From Bacteroidales bacterium (GTDB lineage: Bacteria; Bacteroidota; Bacteroidia; Bacteroidales; UBA4417): DNA of 55,550 nucleotides. Each line of letters starts with the position of its first letter. The stretch's first letter is position 1. The notes under the pieces are model-generated. The model saw nothing but the letters and a program-made list of their open reading frames with translations. It searched no databases and was not told the DNA's origin. Below are positions 49,216-55,550 of this stretch, piece by piece. The position numbers were made by a program, and so were the translations under genes. Where the stretch lies: positions 1 through 55,550 of the forward strand of contig JADJGZ010000030.1 in the NCBI GenBank assembly GCA_016707785.1. Direction: 5' to 3'.

Positions 49216-50040
49216 TCATGCACTGCCTTTGAGATATTTTGAAGGATTTTCATGTTTCTCAGAGGCCAGTTTCCGAAAAGTGGCTGTTTTCTGAATTTTC
49301 AGCACATCCGGTGCCGAAGGCAACATCTCGACATTCCCAAGCCTCCCAAGATCATTACCTGTTAGGATTGTGCTCATCCTCACATCCTCAGGCAGAGCAT
49401 CTACACCAATCCCTGTCTTTTCCAGGGGTTTTTCAACTGTGAATAAAGCTTTCCCTGAAGCCCTGACATAATAATCGAGTCCCATCCTTCCCACAAGATC
49501 CAGTTTCCTTGGATCTAACTGGCCTTTTATATCAAAAAGTTTCTCATCAAAATGCATGAGTAGTACTTCACAGATCACCAGGTTTGCAGCACCCGGCCGA
49601 TCACTGGTTTCGATGACCTGCCTTACTTTACATTCCAGTTGGACTGGTGATTCCTTTACCCTGAAAGGTTTAACCTGAATTGAAGGTACAGGCGTAAAAC
49701 CTGATTTAAGAAATTCATCTACCCCCCTGGCATATTCAGTACTGGCCAGGTTGGCCTGTTCAACCATTGAATAAGTAACCACATTGATCACCACTTCAGG
49801 GATCTCCCTGATATTTAATAAGGTATCTTTAACTTTATTGGTTCTGCCGGAACGGGATGGTGAAAAAACCAGGGTACTGGGATTCACCCCAAATGCATTG
49901 AAACAGCTAAAAGGAGAAAGGTTGGGATTTCCTTCGGCATCAATAGTGCTGGCAAAAGCAATGGGACGGGGAGCTATTGCTGTGAGCAGGAGTCTGTGCA
50001 GCTGACTGTGAAGAATCTCTGACGGATCTATGGTTTTCAT
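49216..50040 (-). CDS. Flavin reductase-like protein
   Basis: FMN-binding split-barrel protein: RLLLTAIAPRPIAFASTIDAEGNPNLSPFSCFNAFGVNPSTLVFSPS, then VKDTLLNIREIPEVVINVVTYSM and CKVRQVIETSDRPGAANLVICEVLLMHFDE. It is the flavoprotein reductase family often linked to two-component oxygenases or acting as a stand-alone flavin reductase. Its apparent C-terminus (KHENPSKYLKGSA) is truncated: dropping one base in the run of four T at 49247-49250 continues it as ILQNISKAVHEMAHELIARN...LLLAASRLG to a stop at 49137, only 9 bp from the hydroxylase gene. It starts 2 nt after the corrected end of the fumarylacetoacetase gene, so it belongs to that operon, although no role in the pathway is established. 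Confidence 0.85.
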   Translation of the reverse strand: MKTIDPSEILHSQLHRLLLTAIAPRPIAFASTIDAEGNPNLSPFSCFNAFGVNPSTLVFSPSRSGRTNKVKDTLLNIREIPEVVINVVTYSMVEQANLASTEYARGVDEFLKSGFTPVPSIQVKPFRVKESPVQLECKVRQVIETSDRPGAANLVICEVLLMHFDEKLFDIKGQLDPRKLDLVGRMGLDYYVRASGKALFTVEKPLEKTGIGVDALPEDVRMSTILTGNDLGRLGNVEMLPSAPDVLKIQKTATFRKLASEKHENPSKYLKGSA

Positions 50041-50148
50041 GGTTATGAAATTGGCCTGGCTGGTAATATCCGAACGCAGACCTCTCCAAAACCCAGTCGA
50101 AGGTTCTTATTCTGGCAATATCCGCGAATGATGATTGTATCATGATCA

Positions 50149-51303
50149 TCAATGAATTTTCTTTCTGATCCATCTTTTAACCTGATAGGGCTTTGTCCCC
50201 TTCCAGGTTAATTCAAGCATACTCCCATAGCTCCCGGGCTCAGGTCCGCTAATTGTACCACTGGCACATAAGTCTCCTACCCGCACATTGCATCCATTCA
50301 CCGTATGGTGTGCTAATTGCTGACTCATATTCCAATACATATGTCTGAAATTGGAACTGCACACCAGGTTTTCTTCTTTCCCTTCGGGTTGAATAATTAC
50401 TTTCAGGTTAATATCAAAATTATGATCTCCTCCAACCTGAAGGTATGGAAGTACGGAAGGATCCTGCACAGGACCTGCCACCCTGAAGGGCTCCAAAGCA
50501 TCCAATGTTACAATCCATGGAGAAATAACGGAAGCATAATTCTTTGAAAGGAATGGTCCAAGAGGTACATATTCCCAGGCTTGAATATCCCTTGCGGATA
50601 AATCGTTAAATAATAACAACCCAAAGATGTAATCTTCTGCCTTTTCAATGGGGATGCTATCTCCCAACGATGTCTCCTTCCCGATAACAAAAGCGGTTTC
50701 AAGCTCAAAATCAAGTTGTTTTGTCGGACCAAATAGCGGAATGCTGCTATCGGCAGGTTTCGTTTGCCCGTTAGGGCGATGAATTTCGGCACCTGACACA
50801 ACAATAGAAGAGGCCCGGCCATGGTATCCTACCGGTATATGCTTCCAATTAGGCAATAATGCATTTTCCGGATCCCTGAACATCATACCCACATTCCTGG
50901 CGTGTTCCATACTCGAATAAAAATCCGTGTAATCTCCAATTTTCAGCGGCATAAGCATTTCAACCTGCTCAGCAGAATAAAATGCTTTTTCTTTGAGCAC
51001 TGGTGCATCATGTCGGGAAGGACTTTCCTTCATAAAGCTTTCCTGAATACAGTTTCTCACCTTACAGGTAAAAGGGCGTCCCATTCCGATAAAAGGATTC
51101 AGTGAATCGGCTTCAAAGATGGCTTCATTCTTGCCAAGGTGGTCAAAGTAGCCAAGCCTTGACAGTGCTGAAACATCGATCAGGGTGTCTCCTATCCGGG
51201 TAAATACCCTGGGCCCCAAACCATGGGTCCTTCCTATTCCAAAAGGGATATTTTCAACCGGGAAATCGCTATCTTTTTTTATTTCAAGCCAGGAATCAAT
51301 CAT
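50149..51303 (-). CDS. fahA: Fumarylacetoacetase
   Basis: Splits fumarylacetoacetate into fumarate and acetoacetate, the last step of tyrosine degradation. N-terminal FGIGRTHGLGPRVFTRIGDTLIDVSALS, then YTDFYSSMEHARNVGMMFRDPENALLPNWKHIPVGYHGRASSIVVSG and LDFELETAFVIGKETSLGDSIPIEKAEDYIFGLLLFNDLSARDIQAWEYVPLGPFLSKNYASVISPWIVTLDALEPF are characteristic. The frame ends early at KRWIRKKIH. Dropping one base in the TTTT at 50175-50178 restores KDGSERKFIDDHDTIIIRGYCQ...LGFGEV...ILP and a stop at 50043, giving about 419 residues, the normal length. Confidence 0.95.
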   Translation of the reverse strand: MIDSWLEIKKDSDFPVENIPFGIGRTHGLGPRVFTRIGDTLIDVSALSRLGYFDHLGKNEAIFEADSLNPFIGMGRPFTCKVRNCIQESFMKESPSRHDAPVLKEKAFYSAEQVEMLMPLKIGDYTDFYSSMEHARNVGMMFRDPENALLPNWKHIPVGYHGRASSIVVSGAEIHRPNGQTKPADSSIPLFGPTKQLDFELETAFVIGKETSLGDSIPIEKAEDYIFGLLLFNDLSARDIQAWEYVPLGPFLSKNYASVISPWIVTLDALEPFRVAGPVQDPSVLPYLQVGGDHNFDINLKVIIQPEGKEENLVCSSNFRHMYWNMSQQLAHHTVNGCNVRVGDLCASGTISGPEPGSYGSMLELTWKGTKPYQVKRWIRKKIH

Positions 51304-51489
51304 AAAAAGTTAGAGACTATTTAAAGTTAATGTTATTTGCTTTTTTGGGAACTCAGTTTGGATTGACTATAAGATTCCAACAATTTACTCACTTCTTCTA
51401 ATCATTCAATCAGCCCACTATTCATATTTTGTCCACTTCAGGCGTAAGACTTCTGAATTCTGAATTCTTGAATTCTGTCCGCCTGCAGA

Positions 51490-52056
51490 TCAGAGGGTAT
51501 TCCTCCTGGCTTGCTCCCTTTCTATACTTTCAAACAGTGCTTTAAAATTGCCTTTACCAAAAGATTTTGCACCTTTCCGCTGAATAATCTCGTAGAATAC
51601 GGTAGGTCGGTCTTCAACAGGTTTGGAGAAAAGTTGCAGAAGATATCCTTCATCATCCCTGTCAATCAGAACACCTCTTGCTTTCAATTCATTAAGATCT
51701 TCTTCTATTCCTCCAACCCTCTCCAATACAGTATCATAATAGGAATCAGGAACGGTAAGAAATTCGACACCTCTTGCTTTCAAAGCACCTACAGTCTCAA
51801 TAATATTGTCGGTAGCCATGGCCACATGCTGCACTCCTGAACCCTGGTAGAACTGGATATATTCCTCTATCTGAGATTTTTTCTTTCCCAAAGCGGGTTC
51901 ATTAATTGGGAACTTGATGAAGCCATTATTATTCGACATCACTTTACTCATGAGAGCAGTGTACTCTGTTGAAATATCTTTATCGTCAAATGAAACCAAC
52001 TGCTTAAATCCCATTACATTGGAATAAAATCCACCCATGTATTCATCTGTCCCCAA
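51490..52056 (-). CDS. hppD: 4-hydroxyphenylpyruvate dioxygenase, C-terminal part
   Basis: Second vicinal-oxygen-chelate domain: GFYSNVMGFKQLVSFDDKDISTEYTALMSKVMSN, VQHVAMATDNIIETVGAL (metal-binding His) and VFYEIIQRKGAKSFGKGNFKALFESIEREQARRNTL (metal-binding Glu in YEI, then the family's C-terminal FGxGNFkaLFEsiE..Q). Joined with the next entry by adding one base to the AAAA run at 52026-52029, giving WVDFYSNVMGF, the complete enzyme has 365 residues, as usual. Confidence 0.95.
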   Translation of the reverse strand: MGTDEYMGGFYSNVMGFKQLVSFDDKDISTEYTALMSKVMSNNNGFIKFPINEPALGKKKSQIEEYIQFYQGSGVQHVAMATDNIIETVGALKARGVEFLTVPDSYYDTVLERVGGIEEDLNELKARGVLIDRDDEGYLLQLFSKPVEDRPTVFYEIIQRKGAKSFGKGNFKALFESIEREQARRNTL

Positions 52057-52586
52057 TCCACATTCCCTACCATATGATCAACATATTTCAGGCCTACTTC
52101 AGAGGGTCGATATTCCGGTTCCCATTTCACAAATCCGGGAAGAAAAACACCACTATAGTTTTTCCTTTCTACAAATACATGCACAGTATCACCATAAATA
52201 TGGATTCCTGATAATACAACCTCACCATGCTGGTCGGTGTGGACTGTCGGATTCATATATGGTTTGGCACCTCTATTCACTGTTTCTTCAAAAGCTGACC
52301 TTGCATCATCTACCCAGAGTGCTACTACCTTAACACCGTCCCCGTGTTTTTTCACATGTTCTGCTACAGAGGATTCTGAATTCAATCCTGTTGTAAGGAT
52401 AAAGCGAATCTTACCTTGTTGTAAAACATAAGAAGTACGGTCCGACTGCCCGGTTTCAAGTCCTGAATAAGCAAGGGGTTGAAAGCCAAATGCTGTTTGA
52501 TAATAATGAGCGGCCTGTTTCGCATTTCCAACATAGAACTCAACATAATCGGTTCCGTTGATAGGGAGAAAATCCTGTTCTGACAT
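52014..52586 (-). CDS. hppD: 4-hydroxyphenylpyruvate dioxygenase, N-terminal part
   Basis: Converts 4-hydroxyphenylpyruvate to homogentisate, with release of CO2. N-terminal domain: NGTDYVEFYVGNAKQAAHYYQTAFGFQPLAYSGLETGQSDRTSYVLQQGKIRFILTT, then SAFEETVNRGAKPYMNPTVH and GLKYVDHMVGNV, which holds the first metal-binding His. The frame runs into a false stop after MNTWVDFIPM because one base is missing at 52026-52029; the C-terminal part is in the previous entry. It is preceded by a 300-bp spacer that could hold its promoter, but I see no convincing consensus there. Confidence 0.95.
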   Translation of the reverse strand: MSEQDFLPINGTDYVEFYVGNAKQAAHYYQTAFGFQPLAYSGLETGQSDRTSYVLQQGKIRFILTTGLNSESSVAEHVKKHGDGVKVVALWVDDARSAFEETVNRGAKPYMNPTVHTDQHGEVVLSGIHIYGDTVHVFVERKNYSGVFLPGFVKWEPEYRPSEVGLKYVDHMVGNVDWGQMNTWVDFIPM

Positions 52587-52886
52587 ATTGTAAATTATTT
52601 GTTTCTAGGTTAATGGTATCAATTCTGATGTGGTTTATATAGATACACAGTTTTATTCAGATGACGGAAAGAATCAGTTTCTATTGATATGGGCTACAAA
52701 TAAATCGTTGACTTCTTAGTACTTCTTTACAATTCAGTCTTGTAAAGATAATTAATGTGATTTAAAAGTCATAAACTTTGTTCGTTGTTGTAATAGGATG
52801 TTTGTCCTGATATTTTATAGGTTGATGATTCGCTTTCACAGTAATAAGAAGAGATAAATTCTATCACTAATTCACCATTCTCCAAT

Positions 52887-54044
52887 CTATTCCAACCATG
52901 ATTTATAATACTCCCGGTCTTCAATTTCAAGAGCCTGTTTTGTAATTTTCAAAGGTTTGAAGGTATCGATCATTACTGCCAGCTCCCTGGTCTCTTTTGC
53001 CCCAAGGCTACGCTCAACGGTACCCGGATGAGGACCATGAACTATGCCGATAGGATGAAGGGTAAATTGTCCGCGTTTTACATGTTTCCTGCTCATAAAT
53101 TCACCATCCACGTAGTAAAGTACCTCGTCAGAATCGACGTTGGAATGATTATAAGGCACAGGAATTGAACCGGGATGATAATCATATAATCTCGGGACAA
53201 ATGCACAAAGCACAAAATTATGTCCTTCAAAAGTCTGATGTACTGGGGGTGGTTGATGAATTCTGCCGGTAATAGGTTCAAAGTCGTGAATTGAAAATGC
53301 ATAGGGATAGTGAAATCCATCCCATCCTATAACATCAAAAGGATGAGAAGCAAAATGATAGGGATAAATTAGTCCTTCTTTCCTGATCAGGACTTTGTAA
53401 TCTCCAAGCTGATCATGGGTTTCAAGGTTTTCCGGCTTCCTTAGGTCCCTCTCACAGAATGGGGCATGCTCCAATAGCTGCCCGTACTTGTTCTCATATC
53501 GCTTTGGGAACCTGAGAGGACTGAATGATTCAAGAATCAGTAACCTGTTGGATTCATTATCAAATTCAATGGAATAGGTGGTACCTCGGGGAATAACAAG
53601 ATGATCCCCATATGAAAATCGCAAGCTTCCATACATGGTTTTCAAGAGGCCACTGCCTTCATGGATAAATATCAGTTCATCAGCCGAAGAATTGCGGTAA
53701 AAATAGGAATCCATCGATTTACGGGGAGCTGCTACCGAAATGTAGATATCATTATTTACCATTAAAGGAACCCTGCTCTCCAGGTAATCATCCTTTGGTG
53801 GTACTGAGAACCCCTGGAAACTCCTGTGTTGCATATTTTTATCCAGTACAACTTCCGGTTCCGATTTTATAGGATCCTCAACTGAAAGCACCAGTGTTGG
53901 AGGGTGAACATGATAAGTAAGGGAATAGGCATCAGAAAAGCCTTCAGTTGAAAGTAATTGTTCTGAATAAAGACCTCCGTCAGGTTTACGGAATTGAATA
54001 TGTCTTTTAGGGGGAACCTGGCCTAACTTATAATAATGTGGCAT
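52887..54044 (-). CDS. hmgA: Homogentisate 1,2-dioxygenase
   Basis: Opens the ring of homogentisate to maleylacetoacetate, using iron. Cupin-type N-terminal domain (FIHEGSGLLKTMYGSLRFSYGDHLVIPRGTTYSI), the family block GLIYPYHFASHPFDVIGWDGFHYPYAFSIHDFEPITGRIHQPPPVHQTFEGHNFVLCAFVPRLYDYH, and the iron site region HPIGIVHGPHPGTVERSLGAKETRELAVMIDTFKPL. 385 residues, the length of the short bacterial form. It lies upstream of the HPPD gene by 300 bp on the same strand. Maleylacetoacetate isomerase is not encoded in this window. Confidence 0.95.
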   Translation of the reverse strand: MPHYYKLGQVPPKRHIQFRKPDGGLYSEQLLSTEGFSDAYSLTYHVHPPTLVLSVEDPIKSEPEVVLDKNMQHRSFQGFSVPPKDDYLESRVPLMVNNDIYISVAAPRKSMDSYFYRNSSADELIFIHEGSGLLKTMYGSLRFSYGDHLVIPRGTTYSIEFDNESNRLLILESFSPLRFPKRYENKYGQLLEHAPFCERDLRKPENLETHDQLGDYKVLIRKEGLIYPYHFASHPFDVIGWDGFHYPYAFSIHDFEPITGRIHQPPPVHQTFEGHNFVLCAFVPRLYDYHPGSIPVPYNHSNVDSDEVLYYVDGEFMSRKHVKRGQFTLHPIGIVHGPHPGTVERSLGAKETRELAVMIDTFKPLKITKQALEIEDREYYKSWLE

Positions 54045-54146
54045 AGTGAGGTGTGTTATTCATTCATTAGCTTAAAAGAATCCTTAAAAATAAGAAAAAC
54101 GCAATGAAATCAACAATTGTTCAGTGTAATAACCACAAAAAACAAT

Positions 54147-54602
54147 CTAAGCCCCTGGGAAAATATGTTTCACAATCTGTTCCCTGTAGGAGAAGATTGC
54201 CTTTACCCTTCCAAAAATGAACATTTTATCCAGAATGTTACCAAGAAAACCTAAAGGAACCTTGTAAATCAGGATATCCCTCATTTCAACCCCGCCTTCA
54301 ACTAACCTGAAATGATGCTCATGGTGCCATATCTGGTAGGGACCGCTTCGCTGCTCATCAATAAAAAATTTCCCTTGCTCAATATGTGTAATTTCTGTCA
54401 ACCAGGAGACCCTGAACCCCGGAAATGGATTAACCTTGTATCCAATAAACATTCCTTCATACATGGTATCAGGAAGAGGAGTTTGAATCCTAAAATTCAT
54501 TTCAGCCGGGGTAATCCTACTTAAATTTGATGGTGAAGAAAAGAAATCCCAGACCGATAGCAGGTTTCCGGGAATCACAGATATAAACTCAAGTCGCCTC
54601 AT
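54147..54602 (-). CDS. SRPBCC (START-like) family protein
   Basis: 151 residues, MRRLEFISVIPGNLLSVWDFFSSPSNLSRITPAEMNFRIQTPLPDTMYEGMFIGYKV, then FRVSWLTEITHIEQGKFFIDEQRSGPYQIWHHEHHFRLVEGGVEMRDILIYKVPLG and a C-terminal helix FGRVKAIFSYREQIVKHIF. This is the SRPBCC fold of ligand-binding polyketide cyclase/dehydrase-like proteins. The ligand is unknown. It is 103 bp before hmgA on the same strand, but there is no clear reason to assign it to that pathway. Confidence 0.8.
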   Translation of the reverse strand: MRRLEFISVIPGNLLSVWDFFSSPSNLSRITPAEMNFRIQTPLPDTMYEGMFIGYKVNPFPGFRVSWLTEITHIEQGKFFIDEQRSGPYQIWHHEHHFRLVEGGVEMRDILIYKVPLGFLGNILDKMFIFGRVKAIFSYREQIVKHIFPGA

Positions 54603-54794
54603 TGTTTAAAGTTAAGATAGTAAATATTAAACAAAACTAATCGGCTTTAGTTCACCACCTCAAGCCTAATATTAAGATCAAAATAGTTTATCGCAAGTAT
54701 TGTAAAATAACCGGAAAAAGAAAAGAAAAAATACGCGGTAAAAGTTCAATCAATAAGCTGAACCGGGAGTTTACAAATGCGGGAAAAGGCTTAG

Positions 54795-55340
54795 TTATTT
54801 AGACCTTTGATACCAATGTGTGGAAAGCGGCATCACCAGTTCAGCATAAGTTATAGTAGTAATGGGGTCATATTTAAGCTCAGTATAGGTGATTCTAAAG
54901 GTAATATCTTCCGATTCAAATGTTTTCCCATTTGCAAATGATGCATACATTTTAATAGTTGTGAGGATATAATCACTGGAATTATTGAATGTAAACTCAT
55001 GGAATTCCTCCAGATAAAACCCTTTGCTGATTGAATCAGCAGTATAAGATGATAAGTTATTATCCTGCACAAATGAATAAGTGTTCCCATGTCCGCCTTC
55101 GCATGTTATGAGGATGGCTGAACCATTTATGCTAAGGCTGTCGGAATCATACAGGTAGGTCTGGTTGTTTACTAATTGGGTATTATTGAGTTTAAGTTTT
55201 AAGTAAATATTTTTTGTTTCAGAGTTGGACAATACCGTTTCTTCACATTTATTGGTAATCACTTCCTGCTCCCTGCAACCTGCATAAAGCAACACTGAAG
55301 CAATGAGCATTACAAGAAATATATTGATGGTTGTTTTCAT
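54795..55340 (-). CDS. Small lipoprotein of unknown function
   Basis: Lipoprotein signal peptide (MKTTINIFLVMLIASVLLYAGC) followed by a 160-residue beta-rich domain with NIYLKLKLNNTQLVNNQTYLYDSDSLSINGSAILITCEGG, EEFHEFTFNNSSDYILTTIKMYASFANGKTF and ITFRITYTELKYDPITTITYAELVMPLS. I do not recognise the family. Two Cys near the N-terminus of the mature part (C36 and C81 region) could pair. It stands alone between the SRPBCC gene and a partial gene, same strand. Confidence 0.6.
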   Translation of the reverse strand: MKTTINIFLVMLIASVLLYAGCREQEVITNKCEETVLSNSETKNIYLKLKLNNTQLVNNQTYLYDSDSLSINGSAILITCEGGHGNTYSFVQDNNLSSYTADSISKGFYLEEFHEFTFNNSSDYILTTIKMYASFANGKTFESEDITFRITYTELKYDPITTITYAELVMPLSTHWYQRSK

Positions 55341-55351
55341 ACTAAAATCAA

Positions 55352-55550
55352 TTAGTGGGTTGAATGGAAAAATGATTCCCTGGCTTCTTTCTTTAAAAAT
55401 TCGATAGCCTGGTCGATGCTGGCTAATGATGACTCCATGTCTTTTACAAGAATCTGCTGAGCAAGGTCCGAAATTGATGACTCAGGGGAAACCTGGGCAG
55501 CTGCTGAATTGATCAATTGAATGGAATCCTCCCTTGATTTCTTTACAATT
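55352..55550 (-). CDS. Partial small gene at the right edge (3' end only)
   Basis: On the minus strand an open frame enters from beyond the window and stops at 55352. The visible 65 residues run ...IVKKSREDSIQLINSAAAQV, SPESSISDLAQQILVKDMESS, LASIDQAIEFLKKEARESFFHSTH, helical and charged. It precedes the lipoprotein gene by 11 bp on the same strand, so the two may share a transcript. No family is assignable from this piece. Confidence 0.45.
   Translation of the reverse strand, partial: IVKKSREDSIQLINSAAAQVSPESSISDLAQQILVKDMESSLASIDQAIEFLKKEARESFFHSTH

Overview
The window is a 55.5-kb piece of an environmental Bacteroidota genome, most likely Bacteroidales/Marinilabiliales-like. The lineage call rests on SusC/TonB-type receptors with carboxypeptidase-like N-termini, DUF4249 and DUF4294 proteins, T9SS-type C-terminal sorting domains, a rho gene with a long low-complexity insert, AT-rich spacers without clear Shine-Dalgarno sequences, and promoters of the Bacteroidota type (TTTG-N19-TAnnTTTG). 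The best promoter is a perfect match in front of a tRNA-Leu gene.

Layout. 1-3.5 kb: envelope and secreted proteins (repeat protein with sorting domain, two beta-barrel proteins, an OmpA-domain protein). 3.6-8.8 kb: protein quality control (DUF4294 protein, ClpX, ClpP, trigger factor; divergent MsrA). 8.9-15.5 kb: a leftward operon for a TonB-dependent receptor with STN domain, its DUF4249 lipoprotein, an MG2/plug-like protein and two small exported proteins. 15.7-17.6 kb: a rightward pair of unknown genes plus a small lipoprotein. 17.9-19.2 kb: a RAYT transposase whose own coding sequence carries a REP palindrome and a 30-bp tandem repeat that also occurs, outside any gene, downstream. 19.3-27.7 kb: a large arsenic island (ArsR, permease, ArsE, ArsF, ArsG, rhodanese, ProC-like oxidoreductase, two ArsC, Acr3) with two stand-alone four-helix-bundle genes inserted in it. 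27.7-34 kb: a DUF2723-like protein, tRNA-Leu with repeated copies of its 3' end, Tpx and a GH3/beta-lactamase fusion. 34-37.4 kb: a VWA protein and an ECF sigma module. 37.4-47.2 kb: rho, pcm, a DUF2271-like protein, a second TonB receptor, a lipoprotein, miaA and a glycosyltransferase. 47.3-54 kb: a complete phenylalanine/tyrosine degradation set (aromatic amino acid hydroxylase, HPPD, homogentisate dioxygenase, fumarylacetoacetase, plus a flavin reductase). 54-55.5 kb: an SRPBCC protein, a lipoprotein and a partial gene.

How parts work together. The arsenic island appears to be controlled by ArsR through two sites of identical form (TTTCG-N8-CGAAA), one before arsR and one before the arsC-arsC-acr3 unit; in the first site the 8-nt spacer is itself a perfect -7 box. 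Arsenate reduction (two ArsC), arsenite export (Acr3) and handling of aromatic organoarsenicals (ArsEFG, permease) are combined. The aromatic pathway would convert Phe to Tyr, then 4-hydroxyphenylpyruvate, homogentisate, maleylacetoacetate/fumarylacetoacetate and finally fumarate plus acetoacetate; no maleylacetoacetate isomerase is seen here.

A caution for every reader: at least 16 places in the window show a single-base frame change, mostly inside short homopolymers, that splits or shortens an otherwise intact gene, including rho. Fixing one base each time restores the family's normal protein. I treat these mainly as sequence or assembly errors, list the halves as separate entries, and give the position of each break.
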